DNA of 64,000 bases from Planktothrix agardhii NIES-204 (GTDB lineage Bacteria > Cyanobacteriota > Cyanobacteriia > Cyanobacteriales > Microcoleaceae): positions 1,629,501 through 1,693,500 of the forward strand of contig AP017991.1 in NCBI GenBank assembly GCA_003609755.1, written 5' to 3'. Every line of letters starts with the position of its first letter. The stretch's first letter is position 1. A program made the translations under genes and the position numbers. The notes beneath the pieces were generated by a model that was given only the letters and a program-made list of their open reading frames with translations, did no database searches and had not been told where the DNA came from. Shown piece by piece: positions 45,693 to 56,219 of the stretch.

Positions 45693-45823
45693 TATTCCCT
45701 TTCAACCCCGATTATGGATAAAAATATTGAAATCGCGATCGCCCCTGTGACACTTCTTAAAGTTTCACACCCTGAAATTAGGATAAAATCAGATTTGAAC
45801 CTTAATTTTTATGAAATTTATCA

Positions 45824-47431
45824 ATGATCAACCCAACTGGAAAAGTTTATTTAATGGGGGCTGGGCTAGGGGAAATTGCCTATCTTACCCTACAAGCCCA
45901 ACAGTTACTTTCCCAAGCAGAAGTAATTATTTATGATGCCTTAGTAGATAATTCTATTTTAACCTTAGTTCCGGCAAATTGTTTAAAATTAGAAGTCGGA
46001 AAACGAGGTGGAAAACCCAGCACTCTCCAGACGGAAATCAATCAATTATTGGTTAAATATTGTCAAGAAGGAAAACAAGTTATCCGTTTAAAAGGAGGCG
46101 ATCCTTTTATTTTTGGACGGACAACATCGGAAATTCAAGATTTAATTGAATCGGAATGCAAATTTGAAGTAATCCCCGGACTTTCTTCGGCTTTGGCGGC
46201 TCCAACCCTCGCCCATATTCCCCTAACAGACCCGGTAATGAGTCGTTGTTTTGCCGTCCTAACTGCCCATGATTTAGAAGCCCTAGATTGGCAAATTGTT
46301 TCCCAAATAGAAACCCTAGTTATTTTAATGGGAGGACGGAATTTAGCCGAAATTGTCCATCAACTTTTACGCCATGAACGACTTCCTCAAACCTCAATTG
46401 CTATTATTCAATCGGGCGGTTGTCCCCAACAAAAAGTTTGGGTTGGCAGATTAAATGATATTGTAGAAATAACAGCCAATCAATCCCTATCTCCCTGTGT
46501 GATTGTGGTGGGTGAAGTTGTTCGTTTACGCGATTTTATCAACCCTGATCAATACCCTTGGCAACAGAATCAACTACCAAAAAATACTATTTTAAATCAA
46601 CATATTATGAACCAACTACTATTAGGTAAAACTATATTAGTTACTCGCTCCGTAGAACAATCAAGCATCCAAAGTGACTTATTAAAAGCTCAAGGAGCAA
46701 TTGTTATTGAAATGCCCGCTTTAGTGATTACACCTCCATCTAGTTGGGAAAGTTTAGATCAGGCTATTGTACAATTAGGAAGTTCATCAGAAAATCCCTT
46801 TGATTGGTTAATTTTAACTTCTTCTAACGCAGTTGAATACTTTTTTAATCGCTTAATTACCCTAGGAAAAGATACCCGCAGTTTAGGTCAAACTAAAATC
46901 GCCGTAGTCGGTAAAAAAACTGCCGCTAGTTTGCAAGAACGTTATTTAAAACCTGATTTTATTCCGCCGGATTTTATTGCGGATTCCCTGGTCGAACATT
47001 TTCCAGAATCCTTAGCAGGAAAAAGAATTTTATTTCCCAGAGTTGAAACCGGAGGACGGGAAATTTTAGTGCAGGAATTGACAGCAAAAGGAGCAATTCT
47101 TGTGGAAGTTGCCGCTTATGAATCCGGTTGTCCTGATAGTATTTCTACTGAAGTTTTAGACGCTTTACAGACCCAAAAAATTGATATAATTACTTTTGCT
47201 AGTTCTAAAACCGTCAAAAATTTCTGTCAACTGATTCAAACCCTACCGGAACAATCTTTACCCCCCAATTATTTAGACACAATTTGGATTGCTTCGATTG
47301 GCCCCCAAACTTCTAAAAGCTGTCAAAGTTTATTAGGAAGGGTAGACATCGAAGCCCAAGAATATACCCTAGAAGGATTAACCCAAGCGATTATAGAAAT
47401 ATCCGGTAAGCGTAAAACTCAGTGTCTTTAG
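45824..47431 (+). CDS. cobA-hemD: uroporphyrinogen-III C-methyltransferase / uroporphyrinogen-III synthase fusion
   Basis: The protein has 535 residues. The N-terminal SUMT domain (about 5-250) has MGAGLGEIAYLTLQA, YDALVDN, GKRGGKPSTLQTEIN and RLKGGDPFIFGR, and it methylates uroporphyrinogen III twice with SAM to precorrin-2. The C-terminal HemD domain (about 268-530: LGKTILVTRSVEQSS, LTSSNAVEYFFNRL, ASSKTVKNF, IASIGPQTSKSC) closes hydroxymethylbilane to uroporphyrinogen III. The fusion couples two consecutive steps toward siroheme and cobalamin. The CbiX-type chelatase at 6.4 kb acts later in the same branch. The gene is preceded by the heptamer repeat region. Confidence 0.93.
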   Translation: MINPTGKVYLMGAGLGEIAYLTLQAQQLLSQAEVIIYDALVDNSILTLVPANCLKLEVGKRGGKPSTLQTEINQLLVKYCQEGKQVIRLKGGDPFIFGRTTSEIQDLIESECKFEVIPGLSSALAAPTLAHIPLTDPVMSRCFAVLTAHDLEALDWQIVSQIETLVILMGGRNLAEIVHQLLRHERLPQTSIAIIQSGGCPQQKVWVGRLNDIVEITANQSLSPCVIVVGEVVRLRDFINPDQYPWQQNQLPKNTILNQHIMNQLLLGKTILVTRSVEQSSIQSDLLKAQGAIVIEMPALVITPPSSWESLDQAIVQLGSSSENPFDWLILTSSNAVEYFFNRLITLGKDTRSLGQTKIAVVGKKTAASLQERYLKPDFIPPDFIADSLVEHFPESLAGKRILFPRVETGGREILVQELTAKGAILVEVAAYESGCPDSISTEVLDALQTQKIDIITFASSKTVKNFCQLIQTLPEQSLPPNYLDTIWIASIGPQTSKSCQSLLGRVDIEAQEYTLEGLTQAIIEISGKRKTQCL

Positions 47432-47575
47432 ACCTGAGATATCAGCGAATCGTGCGGTTTTAACCGCATAAAGTTTCTTTATTTAAGAAATGACTCAACC
47501 TTTGGCTTTTTTGTACGTAATTTTTAGCGAATGAAACAGCCCTAATCTTAGTAAAAAAAGAGGGCTTATATGGAT

Positions 47576-48067
47576 CTAAAGTAACCAAGTGCTACTCGAA
47601 AAATCCTCATTAGAAGCGGGTTGAGAGGTGGAAGAATAGGGACGACGGGATAATGGATAGCCCTTGGGTTTTTCGAGTGCTTTCGGGGGTAAAGGTTGAA
47701 GTTTGGGTTCCAAGGCTGTTTTCAAGGATTCATTTTCTTGTTTTAGGGTTTTCAATTCTGCAATTAATTTAGAATTTACCTCAGATAATTGTAAGGCTGT
47801 ATCTTGAGCTTTTTGTAATTTCCCTTTTAAATCGGCTTCTTGAATTTCAGTTTTCATTCGATCAATAAATAGATTTTTGTCGTTTAATTCCGCTTGTAAT
47901 TGTAAGACTTTTTCTTGAAGTGATCGCTCCTGATTTTCAGATGTTGTGGGTAAGGCGGTTGATTCAGTCATAACCACACCTTCATCAGGTACAATTTCCA
48001 CTTCAGCCATTGAACTTTTTTCTGTTTCTTGGCGTACCATATCGGAAAGACGTTTCCTCACCATCAT
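47576..48067 (-). CDS. coiled-coil protein of unknown function
   Basis: The protein has 163 residues. A basic N-terminus VRKRLSDMVRQETEK is followed by an acidic linker, one long coiled coil at about 45-118 (LQEKVLQLQAELNDKNLFID, LKTLKQENESLKTAL), then a Pro/Ser-rich tail ending STWLL. The RKRLSDMVRQE start recurs in cyanobacterial hypothetical proteins in my recollection, but I know no function. Soluble; GGGGAAGA precedes the ATG. It could be a scaffold or partition-type adaptor, which is only a guess from its shape. Confidence 0.6.
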   Translation of the reverse strand: MMVRKRLSDMVRQETEKSSMAEVEIVPDEGVVMTESTALPTTSENQERSLQEKVLQLQAELNDKNLFIDRMKTEIQEADLKGKLQKAQDTALQLSEVNSKLIAELKTLKQENESLKTALEPKLQPLPPKALEKPKGYPLSRRPYSSTSQPASNEDFSSSTWLL

Positions 48068-48129
48068 TCTTCCCCTTGAATGAGTATTGATTTCCCAATC
48101 ATAACCCTAATCTGCCCTTGAGAGACAAT

Positions 48130-48171
48130 AAAAAAAAGGAATCAGGAGAGACTTTAACTTTCCTCGATTCC
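48130..48171 (-). terminator. rho-independent terminator of the L,D-transpeptidase gene
   Basis: On the minus strand GGAATCGAGGA pairs with TCCTGATTCC (one bulge) and is followed by eight T. It lies 29 bp after the stop at 48200. Confidence 0.7.
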
Positions 48172-48199
48172 CCAAAATCTCAATAATATCTAAACTAGA

Positions 48200-48820
48200 T
48201 TAAGGCTCAACAATCACCGGAGTTCCGACATCAACCTGTTCAAATAGGGCGACAACATCTTCATTTCGCATCCTTACACAGCCATGGGAAGCAGCCTGTC
48301 CGATGGAGTTTACCGTGGGGGTGCCATGGAATCCAATCGAATCTTTTCCATCTGTCCAGAAGCCAATCCAACGCAATCCCAAGGCTGTATTTGGCCCCGG
48401 AGAACGGACTTCTCCCGTCCAGGGATCTTGCCAAACCGGGTTTTCAATTTTTTGCATGACTTTAAAACTCCCGGTTGGGGTTTCCCATCCCGCTTTCCCC
48501 ACCGCCACTGGATAACTGGCAATTACCTGTTCTCCCTGATACAAATAAACCCGGCGTTGACCTAACCGTAAAATCACACGCTTAGGCTGTTCTAAAGAGG
48601 GCAAAAACAAGCCCGGATTATCCAAGGGTGGAACTATGGGGTTGAGGGACTGACTGGGAATAGTCGGGATAGGGGTAGAGGAAGCCGCACTGAGGTTTTC
48701 CGGGCCGGGGGCGGTTTCGGCGTTACCGGGTTGCTGTCCCCCTAAAAATAACGCGGCTGTTGCGATACCAGCGCCGATTAAATATTGAGATAAACCTTGA
48801 GCGCTGACTTTGATGGTCAT
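48200..48820 (-). CDS. L,D-transpeptidase (YkuD family)
   Basis: The protein has 206 residues. It has a hydrophobic N-terminus (YLIGAGIATAALFLGG) probably acting as a signal or anchor, a Pro/Ser linker, and the YkuD catalytic domain from about residue 80 (VILRLGQRRVYLYQGEQVIA, VGKAGWETPTGSFKV). The active-site motif HGTP...SHGCVRM with the catalytic Cys is intact near the C-terminus. The family makes 3-3 crosslinks in peptidoglycan or attaches proteins to it. GAGGAGTC precedes the ATG. It acts in the periplasm. Confidence 0.9.
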   Translation of the reverse strand: MTIKVSAQGLSQYLIGAGIATAALFLGGQQPGNAETAPGPENLSAASSTPIPTIPSQSLNPIVPPLDNPGLFLPSLEQPKRVILRLGQRRVYLYQGEQVIASYPVAVGKAGWETPTGSFKVMQKIENPVWQDPWTGEVRSPGPNTALGLRWIGFWTDGKDSIGFHGTPTVNSIGQAASHGCVRMRNEDVVALFEQVDVGTPVIVEP

Positions 48821-48945
48821 ATTTGACTCCTCACTTAGAAATAATATTTAGTATTTACAAAATACGACTGGGCAAAAATCAAACTGTTCCTTAATTGCAA
48901 AGTATCATAGCAGGGCAGCAGCGATTTACTGCCCCGGTTTTCTAT

Positions 48946-50052
48946 TTACTTTTTCTTTTGCAATTCCTTTAAGGCAGCTTGGGATTTTTGCACTCCTTCA
49001 GTATTTCCTTGTTGTTGATAAAGTTCGAGAGCTTTTTGGAAAAACGTGATCGCCTGTGTCTCCCGACTCCCCCGACCTTTAAGGGCCATTCCCATACCAA
49101 AATGGGCGGAAGCATCATCGGGATTATTTTCAATCACCCGACGATAACTAATAATCGCCCCGACATAATCTTCTTTTGCTAGTTGAATTTCACCGAGGGC
49201 TGCATTGGCCGCCATCAAGGTCGGTTTTAAGGCTAAAGCCCGTTTATAGGCTTGACTGGCGGCTTCAAAGTTCTGTTCTACCTTGAAAATTTCACCGATT
49301 TGGAATTGCACATCGCCATCCCGGGGGGCGAGTTGGGCGGCTTTTTCAAAGGCGGCAATTCCGCCATTGCGATCGCCATATTTTAATAAAGCGGCCCCCA
49401 ATTTAATCTGGACACTGGCTTCATTCGGGGCTAACATCTCCGCCTGTTGCAGCACTTCTAAGGCTTTGCTGACGTTCTCTTGCTTCAGAAAAGCCATTCC
49501 CATAGCAGAATAGGCTTGCCAATTGCGCGGATCAACGGTCAGGAGGGTTTGATAGGCTCGGATTGCCCCCGCATAGTCCCCTTTACGGAATAGGGTAGCC
49601 GCTAATCCCTGGTGAGCCGGGATGTTGTCTCGTTTGAGCATGGTGGCTCGACGATAGGCGTCCGCGGCCGCATCATATTGTTTTAAATTGGCGAGGGTAA
49701 ACCCTAAACCGTACTGAAAATCAGCATTATTCGGTTCTAGGATTAAGGCGTTTTGATAATATTGGGCGGCCACTTGGAAGTTACCGCGTAATGCTTCTAG
49801 GTAGGCAATCCCAGAATAAATTTTAGGGTTTCTAGGATCTAAACTAACGGCCTGGGTATAGATGCTAATGGCATTTTCTACATCTCCAGCATCCACCAAC
49901 TTCCGACCCTGTTCTAACAAATCATTAAGCTGTTTGTTAGCTTGGGGGTTGGCTTGAGCTACAATTTCCGTAGCTTGAGTAATTTGGGGTGTACTTATAG
50001 CAATCACAGCCATAAATACACTACTGATTAATAATTGAGTTCGATTTAACAC
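48946..50052 (-). CDS. exported tetratricopeptide repeat protein
   Basis: The protein has 368 residues from a GTG start. A signal peptide (LLISSVFMAVIAISTPQITQA, cleavage near residue 28) is followed by about nine TPRs at 34-residue spacing: AISIYTQAVSLDPRNPKIYS, AAQYYQNALILEPNNADFQY, AADAYRRATMLKRDNIPAHQ, AIRAYQTLLTVDPRNWQAYS and so on, with a basic KELQKKK end. TPRs form a protein-binding superhelix. The partner is not evident. It shares its strand with the L,D-transpeptidase but is separated by 126 bp. Confidence 0.82.
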   Translation of the reverse strand: MLNRTQLLISSVFMAVIAISTPQITQATEIVAQANPQANKQLNDLLEQGRKLVDAGDVENAISIYTQAVSLDPRNPKIYSGIAYLEALRGNFQVAAQYYQNALILEPNNADFQYGLGFTLANLKQYDAAADAYRRATMLKRDNIPAHQGLAATLFRKGDYAGAIRAYQTLLTVDPRNWQAYSAMGMAFLKQENVSKALEVLQQAEMLAPNEASVQIKLGAALLKYGDRNGGIAAFEKAAQLAPRDGDVQFQIGEIFKVEQNFEAASQAYKRALALKPTLMAANAALGEIQLAKEDYVGAIISYRRVIENNPDDASAHFGMGMALKGRGSRETQAITFFQKALELYQQQGNTEGVQKSQAALKELQKKK

Positions 50053-50233
50053 GGCCTATTTTGTGTGAGAAGTTGAGCGAGTTGTCACTGGAGTTCCTAA
50101 CCGATGGTTAGGGGTGAAATTGATACTGACATACTTCGGGCCATTTGTGAAGCTATCCGGTTGATCGGATTTCCCTGATTTTAAGGGGTTGTATCTCCCC
50201 TGATAGGGGTCAATAAAATTGAACCTCGGATCT

Positions 50234-50310
50234 GATCCCCCTAAATCCCCATTAAAAAGGGGGACTTTGACTGTCCGCTCCCCCCATTAGTAAGGGGGGT
50301 TAGGGGGGTC
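50234..50310. repeat. GATCCCCCTAA...TTAGGGGGGTC palindromic element
   Basis: Outer ends GATCCCCCTAA and TTAGGGGGGTC are near-perfect inverted copies. Inside, CCCCATTAAAAAGGGG and CCCCCCATTAGTAAGGGGGG form two smaller hairpins. It is a dispersed cyanobacterial element without coding capacity. The rest of 50053-50379 holds no gene that I can see. Confidence 0.65.
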
Positions 50311-50379
50311 TTCCCAGGGTGCAAGTCAAATTATTGTTAGTTTCCCAGTCTATTTTTAACCTTTTATTTAATTATTTAT

Positions 50380-51216
50380 ATGCGATCGCCCCAACCCCGC
50401 AAACAATTCGCTCAACATTGGTTACGCAGTGAAAAAGCCCTGAGTAAAATTGTTAAATCTGCCTTATTATCCCCATCAGATTGTCTATTGGAAATTGGCC
50501 CAGGAACAGGCATTCTCACGACTCAATTATTATCGGTAGCTCGGTCGGTTGTGGCAGTGGAAATTGATCGGGATTTATCTCAAAATCTAGTTAAAAGATT
50601 CGGTAATCGGGATAATTTTTTATTACTAGAAGGAGATATTCTTACTTTAGATATCGAAGGTCAACTCCAAGGTTTTCCTAATTTCCAAAATCCGAATAAA
50701 GTTGTTGCCAATATTCCCTATAATATTACCGGGCCGATTGTTGAACAATTGTTAGGAACCATTTCTGAGCCTAATCCTCACCCATACCAATTAATTGTAC
50801 TATTAGTTCAAAAAGAAGTCGCCCAACGCATCACCGCCAATGCTGGATCTAAAACCTTCGGGGCGTTGTCGGTGCGAGTCCAATATCTGGCTAACTGTGA
50901 ATATATCTGTGATGTCCCCGCCAAGGCCTTTTATCCAGCCCCTAAAGTCGATTCTGCGGTACTGCGTTTAAGTCCCCGTCCCATTACCCATCCCGCCAAT
51001 AACCCGCAATATTTGGAAACCTTACTCAAATTAGGATTTTCCAGTAAACGAAAAATGTTAAGAAATAATTTACAAAGTGTGATCAGTCGAGATCAATTAA
51101 CCCAATTACTGGAACAATTAGAGATTAACCCCCAAGTTCGCGCCGAAGACCTCAGCGTTGAACAATGGGTTAATTTAACTAACTTGATGGAAATAACTGA
51201 TCTAGTCACTGATTAA
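50380..51216 (+). CDS. rsmA: 16S rRNA dimethyladenosine transferase RsmA (KsgA)
   Basis: The protein has 278 residues. It dimethylates A1518 and A1519 in helix 45 of 16S rRNA. The start RKQFAQHWLRSEKALSKIV, the SAM-binding motif LLEIGPGTGILTTQLL, VAVEIDRDL and the catalytic NIPYNITGPIVEQL (motif IV) are all present, with KVDSAVLRL and SSKRKMLRNNL in the C-terminal domain. It is followed 35 bp later by ispE, a linkage common in many bacteria (rsmA-ispE). Confidence 0.95.
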   Translation: MRSPQPRKQFAQHWLRSEKALSKIVKSALLSPSDCLLEIGPGTGILTTQLLSVARSVVAVEIDRDLSQNLVKRFGNRDNFLLLEGDILTLDIEGQLQGFPNFQNPNKVVANIPYNITGPIVEQLLGTISEPNPHPYQLIVLLVQKEVAQRITANAGSKTFGALSVRVQYLANCEYICDVPAKAFYPAPKVDSAVLRLSPRPITHPANNPQYLETLLKLGFSSKRKMLRNNLQSVISRDQLTQLLEQLEINPQVRAEDLSVEQWVNLTNLMEITDLVTD

Positions 51217-51251
51217 AATACGCTGTATCCTATCTCTAATTACAAATAAAA

Positions 51252-52199
51252 ATGCGTTCCTATTCTTTAATTGCTCCGGCAAAAATTAACCTTTACTTAG
51301 AAATTATTGGCGATCGCCCTGACGGATATCACGAACTGGCGATGGTACTCCAAAGCATCAGTTTAGCCGATCAAATTGATATTCGATCAATTGGAATTGA
51401 TGCCATTAGTGTCCGTTGTAATCATGCAGAAGTTCCCAATGATCATACTAATTTAGCCTATCGGGCGGCGGCCTTATTAACCCAAGAATACCCCGAGGCT
51501 ATGGCACAATTTGGGGGAGTAGAAATTAACATCAAAAAAAATATTCCCATTGCCGCCGGGTTAGCTGGAGGTTCCACCGATGCAGCCGCGGTTTTGGTCG
51601 GTTTAGATCTAATGTGGCAATTAGGCTTAACTCAAAGCGAATTAGAAGTATTAGGGGCTCAAATTGGTTCCGATGTTCCCTTTTGTATTCAAGGAGGAAC
51701 GGCTTTGGCTACGGGACGGGGGGAAGAACTTTCTCCTTTGAAAAATTTAGATAATTTATATGTGGTTTTAGCCAAATATCGGAACTTAGGAATTTCTACG
51801 ATTTGGGCTTATAAAACCTATCGTCAACAGTTTAGCCAAACCTATATTTCCCAAGCTCAAGATTTAGAAACCCGTCAACGCCGAGTCCATTCTGGGCCGA
51901 TGGTTTCTGCTATTATGTACGCAGACGGCGCGGCCATTGGTCAATTACTGCACAATGACTTAGAAAAAGTCGCCTTACCCGAACATCCTCAAGTCTTGGA
52001 ACTGCGAGAGGCTTTTGAGTCCCAGGGGGTTCTGGGAACGATGATGTCCGGTTCCGGGCCAACGGTTTTCGCCTTAACAGAATCTGAAGCCGAAGCCTTA
52101 CGGGTTTTAGAAGCAGTTAAAACCCAAATAGCTAACCCAGAATTAGATTTTTGGACAGCCAAATTTGTCTCCACTGGTATTCGTTTAGCCCAATCATAA
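51252..52199 (+). CDS. ispE: 4-diphosphocytidyl-2-C-methyl-D-erythritol kinase
   Basis: The protein has 315 residues. It phosphorylates CDP-ME in the MEP isoprenoid pathway, feeding carotenoid, phytol and quinone synthesis. The GHMP kinase motifs are AKINLYLEIIGDRPDGYHEL (motif 1), IPIAAGLAGGSTDAAAVL (ATP loop) and GTMMSGSGPTVFAL (motif 3). It starts 35 bp after rsmA, and its stop is 3 bp before the DUF3082 gene. Confidence 0.95.
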   Translation: MRSYSLIAPAKINLYLEIIGDRPDGYHELAMVLQSISLADQIDIRSIGIDAISVRCNHAEVPNDHTNLAYRAAALLTQEYPEAMAQFGGVEINIKKNIPIAAGLAGGSTDAAAVLVGLDLMWQLGLTQSELEVLGAQIGSDVPFCIQGGTALATGRGEELSPLKNLDNLYVVLAKYRNLGISTIWAYKTYRQQFSQTYISQAQDLETRQRRVHSGPMVSAIMYADGAAIGQLLHNDLEKVALPEHPQVLELREAFESQGVLGTMMSGSGPTVFALTESEAEALRVLEAVKTQIANPELDFWTAKFVSTGIRLAQS

Positions 52200-52202
52200 A
52201 CC

Positions 52203-52538
52203 ATGACTAAAACTACTCCTCAAACCTCGGAAATTTCCTCAAAAACGGATTCAGTTAATTTATTCCGTTGTATTAGTAATGCGGGAATTTATGCCGCCGT
52301 TGCCTTCGGTTTGTATAATGTAACCCATGCTATTTCTGGAAAGTTTGCAGCCAAACCTATCCATTCTGAGAATTTTACCGTGATCCAAATGTCAGCAGCC
52401 GTTCGGACTCTTGTGGTTGGTGTATTGACGATGGGAACGGTTTTATTTGCTTTCCTGGCTGTAGGATTAATTGGATTAGCTTTTTACGTTAGTATTCAAA
52501 GGTTAATTAAACCTAAAATTCCTTCCTCTAATGGTTAA
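52203..52538 (+). CDS. DUF3082 family membrane protein
   Basis: The protein has 111 residues with two hydrophobic segments: NAGIYAAVAFGLYNVTHAI (about 28-48) and TLVVGVLTMGTVLFAFLAVGL (about 69-95, continuing into GLAFYVSIQRL). I recognise the pattern as DUF3082, found downstream of ispE in cyanobacteria. Function unknown; the constant position suggests cotranscription with rsmA-ispE. Confidence 0.78.
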   Translation: MTKTTPQTSEISSKTDSVNLFRCISNAGIYAAVAFGLYNVTHAISGKFAAKPIHSENFTVIQMSAAVRTLVVGVLTMGTVLFAFLAVGLIGLAFYVSIQRLIKPKIPSSNG

Positions 52539-52542
52539 AAAC

Positions 52543-52632
52543 CGTAGTGAGCCTTTCAAGGCTCTAAGCCCTAAAAGCGTTTCGTAGTGAGCCTTTCAAG
52601 GCTCTAAGCCCTGAAGGGCTTACTACCGTAGT
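52543..52632. repeat. two tandem CGTAGTGAG repeats plus an inverted half
   Basis: CGTAGTGAGCCTTTCAAGGC followed by TCTAAGCCCT occurs twice with a 40-bp period (52543 and 52583). The second ends in GAAGGGCTTACTACCGTAG, an inverted end. A further GGGAGCGAGGACGCTCCCAC hairpin (about 52641-52660) follows. Same family as 26950, 36016 and 41460. Confidence 0.8.
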
Positions 52633-52700
52633 ATATTTTAGGGAGCGAGGACGCTCCCACTACAGATCGGTTGAAATTAATTTGGGAAAGAAAATAGAGC

Positions 52701-55700
52701 CTATTGACAAACTTTCAAACGTTCTCGCTCATCTGGATGATTAGCAAAGTAACTTGATAACCAATTACAACCTCTTTCAAGTAGTTCATCTAAGTTTTGA
52801 GGAACAGACCAAACGACAACTTTATTATCTTCTCCAACAATAGCCACATATCGCCAATCAGGGCTAAAACTTGCAAGAACCCCGTCAGGATGAGGGTTAA
52901 CTTCCCATCGAGCTAATTTCCGACCGAGTAAATCATAAATTTCTACTACTCCGTTTTTAGAGATTGTAGCAATACGATCTCCATTAGGACTAAAGGTAAA
53001 ATAGTCTACTTGGCTGACTTTCAAAACAGTTGAAATCTTACTCGATAAATCCCAAATATATACGAGTCTGTCTTGATCTATTCCAGCAATATGTTGACCA
53101 TCTGGGCTTAAGATTGCATTAGAAATCGAGGCATAATTTTTATCCTTTAATTTTAATAAATTTTTACCCGAACTATTATTAATCAAAATCGTCCCATCTT
53201 TTTCAGTTTCAACTTCAAGGTCTTCGCCAAGTTGAGGATTACTTTTGGCAGGACTTTGATTATTAGTGTTATCGGTGTTTAATAATTGACCTGAAAAGCT
53301 CCAAGTCTGAACATTTTTATTTGTTAAAACATCAATCGTTTTACCATCCCGATTAAAATTGACGCTATCAATGTAATCTGACTGAGTTTTGATTGAATTT
53401 AAAATTTGACCTGAAAATGTCCAAATCTGAACAATTTTATCTTCTTCAATTGTAGCAATGTACTTATTGTTAGGACTAAAAACAACATTTCTAACCCTAT
53501 TCTTGCTATTTTTAAGTTGAGTAACCTGACGACCTGATACATCCCAAAGGCGAGCTATTTCATCATTTCCATAAGTGATTAAACTTTTACTGTCAGGACT
53601 AAAATCAATAGAACTTACAGTTCTTCGATGCCCTGTCAGTTCAAGCTGTTCTTGACCTGATAAATCCCAAAGACGAATTTTACCATCTTCCCCACCTGTT
53701 GCAATGAGTTGACCATTAGGGCTAAACCTCACTAATGTAACACTTCCTCGATGTCTTTTAAGTTCTGCTATTTGTTCACCTGAAAAGTTCCAAACTCTAG
53801 CAATTCCATCTTTTCCAGCAGTAACTAACTGTTTACCATTAGGACTAAAACTGACATCCAAAACACCGGATTTATGACCTTTAAGTTCTGCCAAAAGTTT
53901 TCCCGATATATTCCAAAGATAGGCTTGACCATCAAATTCAATCGTTGCAACAAACTGACTATCGGAACTAAAATTAACTCGGTTGCCTTTAAGTTTTGCT
54001 ATTGGCTGACCTGACCAATTCCAAATAGTAGGCATAGAGCCACCTTCTGAGGTTACAATATATTGACCATTAGGAGTTATATTGACAGCCCCTGCATCTA
54101 TTCCGCCAGGAATCCAAGTCAATTTTGCTACTTGCTTACCCGATAAATTCAAGATATATGCTTCACTTTTTTCAGGTGGATGAATTAGAAGACGTTGGCT
54201 ATTATAACTAAAATATATATTCGCATAATCACTTTTATGATCTTTAAATTCTATTAATTTTTTCCCGAATTTATTCCAGGCTCGAACGAAACCATCTTTT
54301 CCTACCGTTGCAATATATTGACTATTAGGACTAAAAATAATCGAATTTCCAGCCCCTTGATGTGCTTTAAATTTCAGTAAATGTTTACCAGAAAAGTTCC
54401 AAATATGAACAAACCCATCTTCTCCTACTCCTGCAATATATTGACCATCGGGGCTAAAAACAACTCGATTAACCGCACCTTGATGTCCTTTCAACTGAGT
54501 CAAAGTTTGACCTAGCCAGTTCCAAAGGTAAATATTTGCGTTTGTTGATGATGATACTGTTACAAAAGATTTCTTATCAGGGCTGAAATCTAGTGATTTT
54601 AATACTCCCAATGGGTTACGTTCATAAATGTTATCTAAAATTTGTTGTAAGCCGAAAACAGGGGTGACTGTAGGATAATTTTTGAAAGAATTATTATTTA
54701 AGGTTATAGATTTAAAATCTTCACCTGCTTGAACCGCCTGAATTAATGTTTCTATAGGTTCATTGCCTGAGTCAAAATATTGTAAAGCATATCTTGCATA
54801 ATTATCTAATATATTAATTTGCTGTTGTAATGTATTAATTTTGATTTCTTGAAACCAAAAAAAAGAAAAACAAAATGTTGAAATTATATATATACACAAA
54901 AGATTGATGTATAGATTATTAAGTTTGTTTAAAGAATGAACCACACTTTTATTGATAAAATCATAATCTTCATAACTAATTAATTGTTGTTCTGACCACT
55001 TTACTGCTTTCTCTAAATCTTGACCTTTCAAAAGTTTAGAATTATCTGTTTTTCCTGAATGTAACCAAGATTGTAACTTATGAGCAGGGTAAGGGCGTAG
55101 ACATTTTAAGTTATCGTTAACCCAATCAATATTAAAAATAATTTTATAAATTTTATTAGCTACTTTTAACTGTTGATTGATTTTAACTACTAATCCTGAA
55201 ATTTGTAATTCCATGTTATCAGGGCTACCATTATATTCTATAGCTCCTTTTTCTAAAATATATTTATAAATTCCAAGCATTTTACTAGCATATTTTTCAT
55301 GCTTAATAATTCGGTATTCAATCGTAAAAAAATGCTTCTTTTCTGAATCTTTGTTTTCCCAAGTTTGAATAATTTTTTCTTTAATTAGGTTTTCTATGAT
55401 TTCTTTTTCTTCTTTATTATAAATATAAATATCTGATTGATTAATAATTTTACAAACTGTTTGAGTTAAAAATGGTTGTCCCCCTGTCCAAAATAAAATT
55501 TGTCTCAGAACTTGTTGTGGATTATCGGCTTTATCCTTTAATCCTTCAGCCAGTGGTAGGACTTCATGTTCTTCAAATCCTCTTAGTTCAATAGCATGAC
55601 CAATATTGAAAGGTGTTTTAAGTGAATTTTTCATTAAATCTGAAGGAGTTGCTACCCCAAAAAGTGCAAAACTAAGACGCTGAAATTCAGAATTTTTAGA

Positions 55701-56219
55701 ACGTTCATTGTAACAAAATCGAATTAAAGCAAAAAAATCATCCACTGAAAAAGGTAAACTCAGAACAGAATCTATTTCATCAACAAAAATAAATATTTTT
55801 TCTAGGGGATATTCTACTAATAATACTTCTTTTAAAAAGATACTTAATCGCTGAACTAATGGTAAATCATCTTTTTCGTGCCACCATGCTTTTAAATTAA
55901 TTTTTTTTGAAAGCTGAAAAGCACTAATTAAAGAGCTAATTAATCCTTTGTACCACTGATTTTGTGTAACATCGTCACTGCCAAGCTCACTTAAATCTAA
56001 AGCACCACAAATCATTTTTTCATCTTGTAGTCTTTGCATCGTGCGAACACATAAGCTTGACTTTCCCATTTGTCGTGAATTTAGCACATAACAAAAGTCA
56101 CCTTGCTTTAATTTTTCATAAAGTTCTTGATCAGCTTGTCGTACAACATAAGTCGGTGAATCTGGAGGTAAACTACCACCATCTTGATATTTATAAAGCG
56201 AGTTATTTTGAGTATTCAT
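52701..56219 (-). CDS. AAA-like ATPase with WD40 propeller
   Basis: The protein has 1172 residues. The N-terminus (about 10-380) is an AAA_35/STAND-like NTPase: Walker [10 protein letters not shown] at 47-55, Walker [11 protein letters not shown] near 145, and [14 protein letters not shown]. One membrane helix is at about 428-450 ([17 protein letters not shown]). From about 540 to 1140 there are some 14 WD40 repeats, for example [20 protein letters not shown], each ending in (I/L)W, enough for two propellers. The tail [20 protein letters not shown] matches cyanobacterial NTPase-WD40 proteins. These act as sensors or scaffolds in signalling or conflict systems. It overlaps the upstream HTH-AAA gene by 4 bp (ATGA), so the two are translationally coupled. 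Confidence 0.88.
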   Translation of the reverse strand: MNTQNNSLYKYQDGGSLPPDSPTYVVRQADQELYEKLKQGDFCYVLNSRQMGKSSLCVRTMQRLQDEKMICGALDLSELGSDDVTQNQWYKGLISSLISAFQLSKKINLKAWWHEKDDLPLVQRLSIFLKEVLLVEYPLEKIFIFVDEIDSVLSLPFSVDDFFALIRFCYNERSKNSEFQRLSFALFGVATPSDLMKNSLKTPFNIGHAIELRGFEEHEVLPLAEGLKDKADNPQQVLRQILFWTGGQPFLTQTVCKIINQSDIYIYNKEEKEIIENLIKEKIIQTWENKDSEKKHFFTIEYRIIKHEKYASKMLGIYKYILEKGAIEYNGSPDNMELQISGLVVKINQQLKVANKIYKIIFNIDWVNDNLKCLRPYPAHKLQSWLHSGKTDNSKLLKGQDLEKAVKWSEQQLISYEDYDFINKSVVHSLNKLNNLYINLLCIYIISTFCFSFFWFQEIKINTLQQQINILDNYARYALQYFDSGNEPIETLIQAVQAGEDFKSITLNNNSFKNYPTVTPVFGLQQILDNIYERNPLGVLKSLDFSPDKKSFVTVSSSTNANIYLWNWLGQTLTQLKGHQGAVNRVVFSPDGQYIAGVGEDGFVHIWNFSGKHLLKFKAHQGAGNSIIFSPNSQYIATVGKDGFVRAWNKFGKKLIEFKDHKSDYANIYFSYNSQRLLIHPPEKSEAYILNLSGKQVAKLTWIPGGIDAGAVNITPNGQYIVTSEGGSMPTIWNWSGQPIAKLKGNRVNFSSDSQFVATIEFDGQAYLWNISGKLLAELKGHKSGVLDVSFSPNGKQLVTAGKDGIARVWNFSGEQIAELKRHRGSVTLVRFSPNGQLIATGGEDGKIRLWDLSGQEQLELTGHRRTVSSIDFSPDSKSLITYGNDEIARLWDVSGRQVTQLKNSKNRVRNVVFSPNNKYIATIEEDKIVQIWTFSGQILNSIKTQSDYIDSVNFNRDGKTIDVLTNKNVQTWSFSGQLLNTDNTNNQSPAKSNPQLGEDLEVETEKDGTILINNSSGKNLLKLKDKNYASISNAILSPDGQHIAGIDQDRLVYIWDLSSKISTVLKVSQVDYFTFSPNGDRIATISKNGVVEIYDLLGRKLARWEVNPHPDGVLASFSPDWRYVAIVGEDNKVVVWSVPQNLDELLERGCNWLSSYFANHPDERERLKVCQ

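Noticed and set aside
48284-48565. Three overlapping frames on the plus strand and one on the minus strand inside the L,D-transpeptidase gene
   Set aside because: Shadows of a GC-richer catalytic gene; the YkuD frame holds the SHGCVRM motif.
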